In this document: one piece after another, positions 7,561-16,691 of the stretch
How the letters are laid out: each line of letters starts with the position of its first letter
Position numbering within the stretch: position 1 is the first letter of the stretch
Assembly: GCA_020638905.1 (NCBI GenBank)
Contig: JACKHP010000009.1
Location: forward strand, 1 to 64,000
Direction of reading: 5' to 3'
DNA length: 64,000 bases
From: Planctomycetota bacterium
GTDB taxonomy: Bacteria > Planctomycetota > B15-G4
The notes under the pieces: model-generated
Told to the model about the DNA's origin: nothing
Database searches by the model: none
What the model saw: the letters and a program-made list of their open reading frames with translations, nothing else
Program-made: the position numbers and the translations under genes

Positions 7561-10089
7561 TCAGGGGATGAACGCGTCCATCTGCCGCAGCAGCGATTCG
7601 CAGCTCTCGATCTCGTACCACAGCTCCGTGGCGCGTCGCTCCCATTCGGCGGTGTCGGCCTCGAATTGCTGGAACGCCGCCACGTCCTGCGCGGAGTACT
7701 CCGCGCAGGCGCGGTTGCGGGCCTCCCTCGCGGCGATCAGGCGCGGCAGTTGCGGCGCGATCTCGTGCATCCTGCTCTCGATGCCGTCGACCCGGGCCTG
7801 GTACAGGCGCTCGTCCTCGTCCGACCAGATGCTCACGTAGCCGCCCTGCGTGACGGTCTGGTCGTGGAAGATGCCCTCGTACTTGTAGACCTCGCGCTCG
7901 CGGTACACGGTCTGGGACGCGACGCTCTGCTTGTCCTCCTCGGCTCGGTCGAGCGAATACTGCAGCTGCTCGTACTCGGCGAGCAGCAGGAGTTCGGGGC
8001 TGTCCGCGGGCGGGATGAGCGAGTCGTCGATGAACTCCCGCACCGGACGCGTGGACGCCGCCTGCTGCGCGCGCAGGTGGTCGAGGCGGTGGGCGACGGC
8101 GGCGCGGTCGGCACGCAGCGCGTCCTGCGCCGGGGCAACCAGCTCGGGCGGGGTGCCGCGGCTGCGCAGCAGGTCGAGCGGCGGACCGGCGCGCTGGAGC
8201 GCCGCGTCGACGAAGTAGGCGTTCGGCGTCACGCCGTCGGCCAGCGCGTCCGGTCCGTCGAGCAGCCAGCCGGACGGCACGGGTGCGTCGGACGACGCCG
8301 CGGGCCATTCGACGAGCATGAGCATCGCCGCGTCGACCGACGCGACGTCCTGCCACGCCGAGGGCTCGGCGCTCGCGGCGTCGAGGTCGTCGCGTGCGGC
8401 GGCGCGGTCGACGGCGCACCCGAGGCCCTGCGCGCGCAGCCGGCCGAGCAGGAAGCGGTCGGCGAGCGAGTGCGGCGCGGCCGCCAGCGTCCCGTCGTGG
8501 AGGTCGGTGAGCAGCGCGGGGAGGCGCTGGTGGAACGCGTCCGGGATGGGCTCGCCGACCTCGACGGACAGGTCGAGGATGCCGTGGATCTCGGTGGCGG
8601 CGGCGGCGGCCGTCGTGAAGTCGCTGGCGTCCAGCGCGGCCTGGGCACGCTCGTAGAGCGACGGGAGACGCGATGCCCCGAGGCGCACGCGACATGAACC
8701 GGCCTGCCGCGCGAGCGCGCTCACCGCGTCGCGTGCCTCGGGGTCGTCCTGCGCCATGTCTCGCGCGGCGTCGTACGCGCGGATCGCGTTGGTCCAGTCT
8801 TCGTCGGCGACGCAGCGCTGGCCGTATGCGTCGAGCGACTGCCAGCCCTCGAGCTGCGCGGCCGCGAAGAGCTGATCGTGGCCGTCCTGGAAGAGTCGCT
8901 CGAGAGTGTCGTCGGACCAGCCGGCGGTCTGCGCCCGTGCGTGCAGCGCGAGGAAGCGATCGGCGAGGCGACGGTGCATGGCGGGCGACCGGCCGCCGTA
9001 GTCCGTCAGCACCGAGAGACGCCGGTCCTCCGAGTCGATCGAGTCGTCGCGCTCGGAGCGGGGCAGCACGTCCTCGGGCACGAGGGCGTCGAGGTCGGCG
9101 TCGGTCGGCATGAAGCCCTCGTCGAGCGCCAGCGCGAAGAGCTGGCGCGCCTCGGGCGTGTCCTTGAAGAACGAGCCGTCGCCCACGGCGCAGCAGCGCG
9201 CGATCTCGAACAGCGCCGCCGGCAGCGGACGATCGCCGGCCGCGTTCATGATCTTCCCGTAGGGCGAGCGCAGCCAGATGTAGGAGCGCGGCCCGTACAT
9301 CTCCGTGAACCGTGCGTCCGCCTGGAGCCACAGCTTCACGGCCTGCGCGAAGTCGTCCGCCTCCTGGAGTTCTTCGGCGTGGATCAACATCGCGAACGGA
9401 TGCCCCATCGCCTCGGCCCGGGCGAGGGCCGCGTGGCGCGCGTCGTCGTCGGACGCCCAGGCGACCAATCGCCACGCGGCGTCGGCGTCGCCCTGAGCGA
9501 CGCGCTCTTCCAGCCGCTGCACGATCACGTCCTGCGGGAGCGGCACGCCGTCCGGCGACTCGTCGAGCGTGTCGATCATGGTGCGGACGGTCTGCTCGGT
9601 GTGCCAGCCGAAGCGCATCGCGTCGATGAGCGCCACGTAGGCGGCGCAGTCGTCGGGCACGCAGGCCTCGACGCCGAGTTTCTCGGCGCGGCGGTAGAGC
9701 TCGGCGGCGCGCCGGTGGTCGACCGGCAGCAGGCCGCTGGCCAGTTCGGGGATCTCGAGACCGCTCATCGCGAGGGCGAGCCTCACGATCGCGTTGGGCT
9801 CGTCGCGTGCGGCGGCTCGTTCGTAGAAGAAGACCGCCTTCTGCAGGTCGACCGGCACGCCCCGTCCCAGCTCGTAGTGACGCGCGAGACGGTACTGCGC
9901 CTCGGCCGTGCCGTCGTCGGGATCGGCCATGAGCCGGGCCTCCTCGGCGCGCTCGGCGTCGACCTGCTGGACCGCCTCTCGTGCGAGCTCCTCGTAGTGC
10001 TCCGCGTCGGGATCGTCGGCGGCACACGCCGCGACGAGCAGCAGCAGGCCGAGCGCCGCGGCGAACGCGGGCAGGTGGCGACGGGTCAT
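7561..10089 (-). CDS. large lipoprotein with Sel1-like repeats
   Basis: 842 residues. The N-terminus (MTRRHLP, hydrophobic core, VAAC with Cys22) is a lipoprotein signal. Residues 60-170 contain Sel1/TPR-like helices (AEAQYRLARHYELGRGVPVD, then AAELYRRAEKLG). Further helical repeats continue through the middle, for example AQAVKLWLQADARF and EARQLFALALDEG. The final 200 residues are charged and helical. Sel1 repeats are protein-interaction scaffolds, so a structural or signalling role in the envelope is likely, but no partner is evident. The gene is alone; a GAGGACC-type ribosome site precedes ATG. Confidence 0.8.
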   Translation of the reverse strand: MTRRHLPAFAAALGLLLLVAACAADDPDAEHYEELAREAVQQVDAERAEEARLMADPDDGTAEAQYRLARHYELGRGVPVDLQKAVFFYERAAARDEPNAIVRLALAMSGLEIPELASGLLPVDHRRAAELYRRAEKLGVEACVPDDCAAYVALIDAMRFGWHTEQTVRTMIDTLDESPDGVPLPQDVIVQRLEERVAQGDADAAWRLVAWASDDDARHAALARAEAMGHPFAMLIHAEELQEADDFAQAVKLWLQADARFTEMYGPRSYIWLRSPYGKIMNAAGDRPLPAALFEIARCCAVGDGSFFKDTPEARQLFALALDEGFMPTDADLDALVPEDVLPRSERDDSIDSEDRRLSVLTDYGGRSPAMHRRLADRFLALHARAQTAGWSDDTLERLFQDGHDQLFAAAQLEGWQSLDAYGQRCVADEDWTNAIRAYDAARDMAQDDPEARDAVSALARQAGSCRVRLGASRLPSLYERAQAALDASDFTTAAAAATEIHGILDLSVEVGEPIPDAFHQRLPALLTDLHDGTLAAAPHSLADRFLLGRLRAQGLGCAVDRAAARDDLDAASAEPSAWQDVASVDAAMLMLVEWPAASSDAPVPSGWLLDGPDALADGVTPNAYFVDAALQRAGPPLDLLRSRGTPPELVAPAQDALRADRAAVAHRLDHLRAQQAASTRPVREFIDDSLIPPADSPELLLLAEYEQLQYSLDRAEEDKQSVASQTVYREREVYKYEGIFHDQTVTQGGYVSIWSDEDERLYQARVDGIESRMHEIAPQLPRLIAAREARNRACAEYSAQDVAAFQQFEADTAEWERRATELWYEIESCESLLRQMDAFIP

Positions 10090-10103
10090 GGGAGGTCCTC
10101 GGC

Positions 10104-10125
10104 GGGCCGGCGGGAGAGCCGGCCC
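10104..10125 (-). other. hairpin in leader of Sel1 lipoprotein gene
   Basis: GGGCCGGC and GCCGGCCC form an 8-bp perfect inverted repeat with a 6-nt loop, 15 nt upstream of the lipoprotein start. It may influence translation or end transcription from the upstream peroxiredoxin gene. Confidence 0.35.
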
Positions 10126-10228
10126 CTTGCCCGCTGATCGGCGCCGGACGGGCCTCGACAGCAGGAAATCAGGACTCGAGCCGGAGCGCGACGAGCGCCG
10201 CGCTCACGGGAGGCCGCTCCGGCGCGGA

Positions 10229-10269
10229 GAGACCCCCGTCCCGTGCGTGGCGCGCGGGGCGGGGGCCTC
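10229..10269 (-). terminator. hairpin downstream of the peroxiredoxin gene
   Basis: GAG-A-CCCCCG-T-CCCG pairs with CGGG-G-CGGGGG-C-CTC across a short loop, about 20 nt past the peroxiredoxin stop on the minus strand. It is GC-rich with no clear U-run. Confidence 0.45.
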
Positions 10270-10288
10270 GCTTCGGCGTGCCGGCGCG

Positions 10289-10894
10289 CTACCGGCGCAG
10301 GGCTTCGTGCACGCGGCCCACCATGTCCTTGCTGGGGGTGAGCGTCGCGTCGCCCTCGTCCTTCCACTTCGAGGGACAGCCCTCGGCCGTCTTCTTGCTC
10401 AGGTAGAGGTTCGCCTTGAGCATGCGCAGCAGCTCGTCGACGTTGCGCCCCACGTTCAGGAACGTGACGAGCGTCGTCATGAGCTTGCCGTCGGGCGCGA
10501 TCAGGTACGCCCCGCGCAGGGCGAGGCCGGCGTCTTCGAGGTAGACGCCGAACATCCGCGCCACCTTGCCTGTGGGGTCGGACGCCATCTTGTATTTCAC
10601 GCCGGCGAGTTCCTTCTCCTCACGCTGCCACGCGAGGTGGGTGAACTGCGTGTCGGTGCTGACCGTCACGATCTCGCAACCCAGCCTGTCGAACCGTTGG
10701 TGCTGCTCTGACAGAGCAGCGAACTCGGTCGCTCACACGAAGGTGAAGTCGGCCGGATAGAAGAACAGCAGCGTCCAGCGGCCGGCCTTGCCGTTCTCGG
10801 AGAGCGAGAAGCTGCCGAAGTCGCCCTTGGCGGCGTCGAAGGTGGTGAGCGAGAAGTCGGGGACCTTCTGGCCCACCTGGATGCACTCGGTCAT
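10289..10894 (-). CDS. selenocysteine-containing peroxiredoxin (AhpC/Prx type)
   Basis: 201 residues if the in-frame TGA at 10735-10733 is read as selenocysteine 54. The upstream part ends PADFTFV and the downstream part resumes ATEFAALSEQ in the same frame, which matches the peroxiredoxin active site DFTFVCPTE with the peroxidatic Cys replaced by the UGA codon. A resolving-type Cys (AEGCPSKWKDEGD, Cys173) is present as in typical 2-Cys enzymes. AGGAG lies 6 nt before the ATG at 10894. A SECIS-like hairpin starts 12 nt after the UGA. The enzyme would reduce peroxides in the cytoplasm. The reading frame is clean on both sides of UGA, which argues against a pseudogene. Confidence 0.9.
10702..10735 (-). 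promoter_or_regulatory. UGA codon and SECIS-like hairpin for Sec insertion
   Basis: On the minus strand, UGA is followed by 12 nt and then a perfect 8-bp stem, GCUGCUCU with AGAGCAGC, closing a GUC loop (or a UGUCA loop if the top pair opens). The apical G/U about 20-22 nt from UGA matches the geometry of bacterial SECIS elements such as that of E. coli fdhF, which are bound by SelB. Confidence 0.8.
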
Positions 10895-11119
10895 GGGGTG
10901 CTCCTGGTGAGGGGATGGATGCGTCGCACGCCGTTCGGGCTGCCCGCGGCCGTCGGATCGGCGCGTTCGGCGCGAGGCTGCCAGCATACGAGACGCGCCC
11001 GGCGTCGTGCGTGCGCTCTCGTGCGCAGGGCCCACGGGGGGCGCCCGTCGCGGGGCACAGGTTCGCGGCCGTCGGCGGGGGGTCTCGCCGAGCGCTGGAG
11101 CCGCGCGGCGCCCCGTCCG

Positions 11120-12400
11120 TCAGCGCGCCCGGTGCGTCAGGACCGATACCATCGCGCGCAGGGACGAGGTCGCGTCGGGGGTGAGCCATCCGGAGCTCGG
11201 CGCGTCGCCCGCGTCGAACACGAGCGGATCGGCGTCGGCGATGGCCGTCGCGTCGATCGGCGGGACGTCGAGCCCGAAGCGCGCCCGCAACGCGCGCAGG
11301 AAGGCGTTCGCCACGAGCGCCTGGCCGGTGTTCGTGGGATGCACGCCGTCGAGCGAGAAGATCCCACCGAAGAAGTCGGTGGTGAGCGCGTGGCTGCCGA
11401 CCTGGACTCCGTCGTCGTCGAACTGCGTGAGCACCGCGTTCGTGTCGACCAGCGCCGCGCCGTGCCGCTCGACCTGGCGCGCGATGACCGCGTTGAACGC
11501 CTCGGTGCGCTCGCGGATCGTGCGCACCTCGTCGACGTCGAGGATCGCGTCCTCGGGCATCGGACCGGGGAACGCGCCGATCACCACCGCGAAGAGCTGC
11601 AGCATGTACGGCAGCGTGACGAGGTCGGTCGGCTCGAGTCCCGTGACCGGCCCCACGAGGAACTCGGGCGGGATGGTCAGGAACGCCGACGCGTCGTCGA
11701 TGCTGAACAGGTACGGGATGACGGTCACGTCGGGCACGTTCGCCACCACGAGGGCGGCGCCGGTGGCCGACAGGCGGTCGAGCAGCTCGACGTACGCGTC
11801 CTCGAACACGTCGAGCGGCGTGAGCAGCGTCGCGTCGCCGTCGAGCGCGGCCGAGAGCGCGTCGTTGCTGCCGATCCAGACGAAGAGCGTGGTCGGTTGC
11901 AGGAGCTCGGCGGCCTCGACCTGGCTGAGCAGCAACGGCGGGTCGAGCAGCAGGCCGGGGAAGCCCAGGATCTGGTCGGTGATGTCGTCGAGCGCGGCAT
12001 CGGGGCGCAGCGTGAGCGCATCGAACACGTCGTGTCCCGTGACGGCCAGGTTCGTCGGCACGTCGAGCGGGTTGAGCCGTCCCGGCGAGACGCCCGGCTT
12101 CTCGACGAGCTGCGGCGGCGGACCGAAGCCCAGCAGCTCGAGCTGGTTCGGGATGCCCGGCTCGCCGATCCGCGGCAGGGTGAGCGGACGCTGCGCGGCC
12201 GCCGCGACGAGCGCGCCGTAGCACGCCTCCTGTCCCGACTCGGCCAGCCCCGCGCTCTGGAAGCCGGCGCTGAGCGAGTCGCCCACGATCACGAGCCGCT
12301 CGAGCGACGCCCGGGGCCGGACGACGCCGCGCGCGGTCTGGGCGGACGACGCGGGCACGAGCGCCCCCAGCAGGGCGACGACGACGGCGGTGCGGCGCAT
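11120..12400 (-). CDS. secreted SGNH/GDSL hydrolase
   Basis: 426 residues with a cleavable signal peptide (MRRTAVVVALLGALVPASSA). SGNH blocks are visible: block I VGDSLSAG with the nucleophile Ser42, block III FVWIGSNDA near residue 175, and block V LDGVHPTNTGQALVANAF with the catalytic Asp and His near residue 350. The family hydrolyses esters of lipids, acetylated sugars or similar. The long insertion between blocks I and III (LPRIGEPGIPNQLELLGFG onward) is typical of the lipase-like subfamily. It is transcribed divergently from the exported protein at 12553, with 152 nt between starts. Confidence 0.87.
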   Translation of the reverse strand: MRRTAVVVALLGALVPASSAQTARGVVRPRASLERLVIVGDSLSAGFQSAGLAESGQEACYGALVAAAAQRPLTLPRIGEPGIPNQLELLGFGPPPQLVEKPGVSPGRLNPLDVPTNLAVTGHDVFDALTLRPDAALDDITDQILGFPGLLLDPPLLLSQVEAAELLQPTTLFVWIGSNDALSAALDGDATLLTPLDVFEDAYVELLDRLSATGAALVVANVPDVTVIPYLFSIDDASAFLTIPPEFLVGPVTGLEPTDLVTLPYMLQLFAVVIGAFPGPMPEDAILDVDEVRTIRERTEAFNAVIARQVERHGAALVDTNAVLTQFDDDGVQVGSHALTTDFFGGIFSLDGVHPTNTGQALVANAFLRALRARFGLDVPPIDATAIADADPLVFDAGDAPSSGWLTPDATSSLRAMVSVLTHRAR

Positions 12401-12552
12401 GGGTGATCCTCCGGGAGACCTGGAGTGTAGCGCGGCGCGCCACGGGCGGGCCCGCGCGGCGCGCGGACGGTCGACCGGGTCTCCAGCGCCGGACGCCGCC
12501 CGTCCGACAGGGTCGAGGTCGCTCGCCCGAACCCTCGCCGAAGGCGGTCCCC

Positions 12553-14034
12553 ATGCGCTCGCTGCTGCTCGCCGTGCTCTCGCTCGCGCTCCTCGCGCCC
12601 GGCGCGTGGTCCGTGCCGACGTCCCCCGACGAGGCGGGGACGCCCGTGGTGCTGAACGGCTTCGCCTTCACGCTGCCGGACGGCTACGCGGTCAGCGAAG
12701 GCGCCAACGGGCAGGCCGCCTACGTCGACGTGCGTGAAGAGGGATCGATCGGGTTCACGGCGCCGCTCGTGCGGCTGGTCGTGCTGCCGGGCACGGCGAT
12801 CGCCCCGGACGACGTGATGCACGGCATGCTCCAGGAGCTGGGCAGCGGGCTCACGTTGCGGGACAGCGTGCCGCTCGCCGACACGCCGCCCGTACGCGTG
12901 ATCGACGGCGGCGAGCGCACGGGCCTCGCGTGCGAATGGAAGCACCTGGGCGAGACGACGCTGCGCGGCGAGGCGTTCGCGTTCGTCCACGGGGACCACC
13001 TCGTCGGCCTGCTGCTCGCGATCCCGCACACGGCGTTCGGCATCCTCGAGGACGTGGCCGACGGACTGCTCGCGTCGCTCGAGGTGCGCACGTTCGACTT
13101 CGACGGATCGCGTCGCGAGGCGCTCCAGGGCTTCGCCTTCGACGTGCCGACGATGCTGGCCACCGAGCGCCGCCCGACGGTCGCGGGCGACGTGCTGGTC
13201 TTCTCGTGGTACGGCGGACAGCTCGAGGCGACCGTGCGCGCCCCGGGTTTCAAGTCCCCGTACGAACGTGCCGAGGCCGAGCTCGAGAAGCTGGCCGAGC
13301 AGTACGCCGAGGGTGCCTCGAACGAGGGTGGCGAACTCGCGGACGCCCGACCGTTCGCGCGCTGGCTCGGCGACGGCATCGTCCCCGGCGTGACGGCGCG
13401 CTTCGCGACGAAGCAGCGCGCGTTCGACCTGCGCGCGGTCGCGGTGCCGGGCGAGACGGGCGTGCTGCTGCTCACCCTCGCGATCGGCGATCCGGACCTG
13501 AGCGACGTCTCGCTGGACAGGCTCGACGGCGTGCTGCGCTCGCTCGCGTTCCGGAGCGCCGTGCGCGAACGGTCCACGGCGGCCGCCGGGCTCGTGCTCA
13601 CCTGCGACCCGACGATCGGCGTCGAGTCGACGTCCCACGACCACGGCGAGCGCCTCGAGCTCGTGCTCCCGTGGACCGACGACAGCGGCCCGCGCCTCTC
13701 GATCGACTTGCGCACCGACCTCGACCCGGCGGTCCCGGGTGCGGGACTCGCCGCGCGCATGGCCGACGTCGCGCAGGCGATCGACCTCGACGCCGGACTC
13801 GGTGCACCCGAGGCCGTGAGCGGACGCTTCCTCGGCATCGAGGAAGGCCTCGGGATGGCCTGCACGCTGGACGGCGTCCCGCACGAGGTCTACGCCTTCG
13901 CCGCGCCGCTCGGCGCGCGCGTGGCCATGGCGACGCTGGTCACCCGCGCCGACGACGCGTCCGACGCGCTGTGGATCTTCGCGAACCTGCTCGCGCGCAT
14001 CGCGCCCGTGTCCGCGGAGCCGCGCGACGGCTGA
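12553..14034 (+). CDS. exported protein with three similar domains, function unknown
   Basis: 493 residues. The start at 12553 gives a good signal peptide (MRSLLLAVLSLALLAPGAWS); upstream in-frame codons are Arg/Pro-rich and look untranslated. By eye the mature protein is three repeats of about 150 residues, beginning FAFTLPDGYAV, FAFDVPTMLAT and LTCDPTIGVES and each closing with a helix like LLASLEVRTF or VLRSLAFRSA. This layout recalls the PsbP/DcrB-type fold, which is an inference. No catalytic motif was seen. Confidence 0.75.
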   Translation: MRSLLLAVLSLALLAPGAWSVPTSPDEAGTPVVLNGFAFTLPDGYAVSEGANGQAAYVDVREEGSIGFTAPLVRLVVLPGTAIAPDDVMHGMLQELGSGLTLRDSVPLADTPPVRVIDGGERTGLACEWKHLGETTLRGEAFAFVHGDHLVGLLLAIPHTAFGILEDVADGLLASLEVRTFDFDGSRREALQGFAFDVPTMLATERRPTVAGDVLVFSWYGGQLEATVRAPGFKSPYERAEAELEKLAEQYAEGASNEGGELADARPFARWLGDGIVPGVTARFATKQRAFDLRAVAVPGETGVLLLTLAIGDPDLSDVSLDRLDGVLRSLAFRSAVRERSTAAAGLVLTCDPTIGVESTSHDHGERLELVLPWTDDSGPRLSIDLRTDLDPAVPGAGLAARMADVAQAIDLDAGLGAPEAVSGRFLGIEEGLGMACTLDGVPHEVYAFAAPLGARVAMATLVTRADDASDALWIFANLLARIAPVSAEPRDG

Positions 14035-14273
14035 GCGGCGCCGGACGGGCGTGCGCGGGGCGCGGTGGGAGCAGGATGTCGTAGCCTGAGCGACGCACGC
14101 CCGGCGTCGACACCGGCGAGGATTGTGCATGCTCCGATCGCGGGGCATCCCGCGTTCTGCGCCGGCCGCCCGCCTCCCGGAGCTCTCCGGTATGCTGGCG
14201 ACCGTCGCGCGACCGGCCGCGCACGGCCCGTCCGGGCCCGGCACCCGGACCCCACGAGAAGAAGGAGTCCACG

Positions 14274-16562
14274 ATGGGAATCTCCGTGCTCGCGGCGAGC
14301 CTGCTCGCCACGTCGTTCGTCTTCGGGCCTTCCGACGAGGTCCCGGCCCCCGTGCCCGCGCCGTCCACCGAAGCGGTGACCGCCGATCCGGGCGTCACCC
14401 GGGCCGACCTCGAGCGCCACTACGACGCGGTCCTGGCCCAGCTCCGCGAGGTCGACACGAGCGGCTTCGATCCCGCGCGCAGCGCGGCCCGCGCGGCGGC
14501 CCTGGCGGCCCTCGACGCGTACCGCGCGAGCGACGACTTCGGACTCTGCACCGTCGATCCGTCCACCCGCGGATACAGCTTCGTCGACGCCGACGGACGC
14601 CGCTGCGCCGTGGCCCACGTGCTCGACGCGTTCGGCGAGCACGACCTCGTGCTGCGCATCGCGGCCACGCGCAACGGCGCGTGCGTGAGCCAGTTGCTCG
14701 ACGAGCCGGGCCTGCCCGAGGCCCTCGCGCGCACCGGACTCAGCGTCGAGGAGGCCGCGCGCATCCAGGGGCCGCACCGCAACGGGCAGGCCAACAACTG
14801 GAACACCCCCGCGCCGGCGCCGACCTCGCCGACCTTCGTGATGGGACGCTCGTCGCGCGGCGGCGCGGCCGTCTCGGGCGCCGATCAGGGCAGCGCGGCG
14901 TCCACCGGGTCGGGCTCTTCGCCGTCCACGGCCGACAGCGGCCCGCACGGGACCTCGGCGCGCACCGGCAGCGCGCGCACGCGCAGCGCCCGCTCGGCGA
15001 TCACGAGCGGCGACGACCAGGTCGACTTCGTGATGGAGCCCTGGTGGTCGTGGTGGGAGATGAACAAGCTGCGCTTCCTGCGTCCGCACAGGCTCGACGA
15101 CGGCATCGTCGAGGTCACGTCGGAACGCTACGGCACGATGCGCTCGCTCGCCTCGCGCGACGTCGAGGCGCTGCGTGCCCGCGTGGTCGAGAAGCTGCGT
15201 GACGCGGTCGACGACGACGTGGCCGAGGTGCGCGGTCGCGCGGCCGTCGCGCTGGGACGCCTCGAGGGCGCCGGCGCGGTCGCGTCGATCATGCCGCTGC
15301 TCGACGACCCGTCGCGCTCGGTGCGCGAGTGCGCCGTGCTCGGACTGGGCGCCACGCGCTCGCCGGCCGCCGTCTCGACGCTGCTGCGCATGGCGTCCGA
15401 CGACGACGCCGTGCTGGGCGACGAGGGACGTCAGCTCGCGCTGCTCTCGCTGGCCCTCGCCCGTCGCGGCGGCCTGCCCGACTCGGTCGACGCGCTCGTC
15501 TCCGACTGGATCTCGACGCTCCCGCGCGACGCCCAGGAGGACGTGGCCGGCGGCGCGATGCTGTACGAGATCCTGGTGCACGACGACGAGCTGGCCGATC
15601 TGGCACGCCAGGTGGCGGGCGACGTCGACGAGCGCTCCGAGCTGCGCTGCCTGGCGGCCTCCGCGCTGCGGCAGGTGAGCGAGCCGGCGCTCGACGTCCC
15701 CGCGCTGACGCTCGCGCTGGGCGACCGCGATCAGGACATGCGCCGCGCCGCGGCGCTCTCGCTCGGACGCGTCCCGCACGACCTCGTCACGGGGCCGCTC
15801 ACCACGGCCTTCGAGGTCGAGCACGATCCGCGCACGCGCGGCGCGCTGCTCGTCTCGCTCGGCGAGCGCGGAGATCCGGCGGCGCGGGACGTCCTGCTCG
15901 ACGCGCTCGAGGACGGCGACCGCGAGGTGCGCGCCTTCGCCGCGTTCGGCGCCGGCATGCACGCCCGCATCACGCACGACGAGCGCACGCTCGCCGCCCT
16001 GCGCGACGGACTCGACAAGGCGCGCAACCGCGACCTGCGCGGTGCGTTCGTGCTGGCCCTCGGCATGGCGCAGGACGCGCGCGCCGTCCCGGCGCTGGCC
16101 AAGATCGTCGAGCGCGACCGCGAGGGCCGCATGCGCAGCTTCGCGGCCCTGGCGCTGGGCATGATCGGCGACGCCGACGCCACGGCCGCCTTGCGTGCCC
16201 GCGTGGGTACCGAGAAGGACGAGCTGGCGCGCACGGGCCTGGCCCAGGCGCTGGGACTGCTCGGCGACCAGGCCGACACGAAGGCGCTGCTCGACACGCT
16301 GCGCGAGGTCGGCGATCCGGCGCTGCGCACGCTCGTGGCGGTGGGCATGGCCTTCCACGGCACGCGCCCCTGCGCCGCGGGACTGCTCGAGCTCGTCGAC
16401 GACGAGCGTTCGTCCGACGCGACGCGCGCCGCGGCGATCGAGGCGCTGGGCCTGATGCTCGACCCGCAGCCGGGACTGCAGCTCGCCGACGTCACGTCGT
16501 CCGCGAACACCGAGCGCTTCCCCGAGTGGCTGCTGCGCGCGGTCTCGACCTTCACGCTCTGA
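14274..16562 (+). CDS. exported HEAT-repeat protein
   Basis: 762 residues with a short signal-like N-terminus (MGISVLAASLLATSFVFG). AAGGAG is 7 nt upstream of the ATG. Residues 40-160 form a domain with CTVDPSTRGYSFVDADGRRCAVAHVL and paired Cys. A Ser/Gly-rich linker follows (about 180-245). From about residue 285 to the end there are many 30-residue HEAT helices, such as VRGRAAVALGRLEGAGAV, VRECAVLGLGATRSPAAV and MRRAAALSLGRVPHDLV. HEAT solenoids bind other proteins. The link from a secreted Cys-rich domain to a HEAT array suggests an envelope scaffold. Confidence 0.8.
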   Translation: MGISVLAASLLATSFVFGPSDEVPAPVPAPSTEAVTADPGVTRADLERHYDAVLAQLREVDTSGFDPARSAARAAALAALDAYRASDDFGLCTVDPSTRGYSFVDADGRRCAVAHVLDAFGEHDLVLRIAATRNGACVSQLLDEPGLPEALARTGLSVEEAARIQGPHRNGQANNWNTPAPAPTSPTFVMGRSSRGGAAVSGADQGSAASTGSGSSPSTADSGPHGTSARTGSARTRSARSAITSGDDQVDFVMEPWWSWWEMNKLRFLRPHRLDDGIVEVTSERYGTMRSLASRDVEALRARVVEKLRDAVDDDVAEVRGRAAVALGRLEGAGAVASIMPLLDDPSRSVRECAVLGLGATRSPAAVSTLLRMASDDDAVLGDEGRQLALLSLALARRGGLPDSVDALVSDWISTLPRDAQEDVAGGAMLYEILVHDDELADLARQVAGDVDERSELRCLAASALRQVSEPALDVPALTLALGDRDQDMRRAAALSLGRVPHDLVTGPLTTAFEVEHDPRTRGALLVSLGERGDPAARDVLLDALEDGDREVRAFAAFGAGMHARITHDERTLAALRDGLDKARNRDLRGAFVLALGMAQDARAVPALAKIVERDREGRMRSFAALALGMIGDADATAALRARVGTEKDELARTGLAQALGLLGDQADTKALLDTLREVGDPALRTLVAVGMAFHGTRPCAAGLLELVDDERSSDATRAAAIEALGLMLDPQPGLQLADVTSSANTERFPEWLLRAVSTFTL

Positions 16563-16602
16563 GCGACGGCCGATCGACGCCGCGCGCCGTCCGGCGTCTT
16601 CC

Positions 16603-16641
16603 ACGGAGCCCCGTCCCCGCGTCGCGGGGGCGGGGCTCCGT
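16603..16641 (+). terminator. strong hairpin after HEAT-repeat gene
   Basis: ACGGAGCCCCG pairs perfectly with CGGGGCTCCGT, extended inward by a T-G wobble and CCCCGC/GCGGGG. It lies 41 nt after the stop codon and before the next gene. Confidence 0.65.
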
Positions 16642-16691
16642 CCGTCCGTGTGGGGCGCGGTAGAGTGGCCTCCGTCGAAGGAGGGCTCGGC

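Noticed and set aside
10733..10735. In-frame stop splitting the peroxiredoxin, suggesting a pseudogene or sequencing error
   Set aside because: The stop falls exactly on the peroxidatic Cys codon, is UGA, and is followed by a SECIS-like hairpin with intact frame on both sides.
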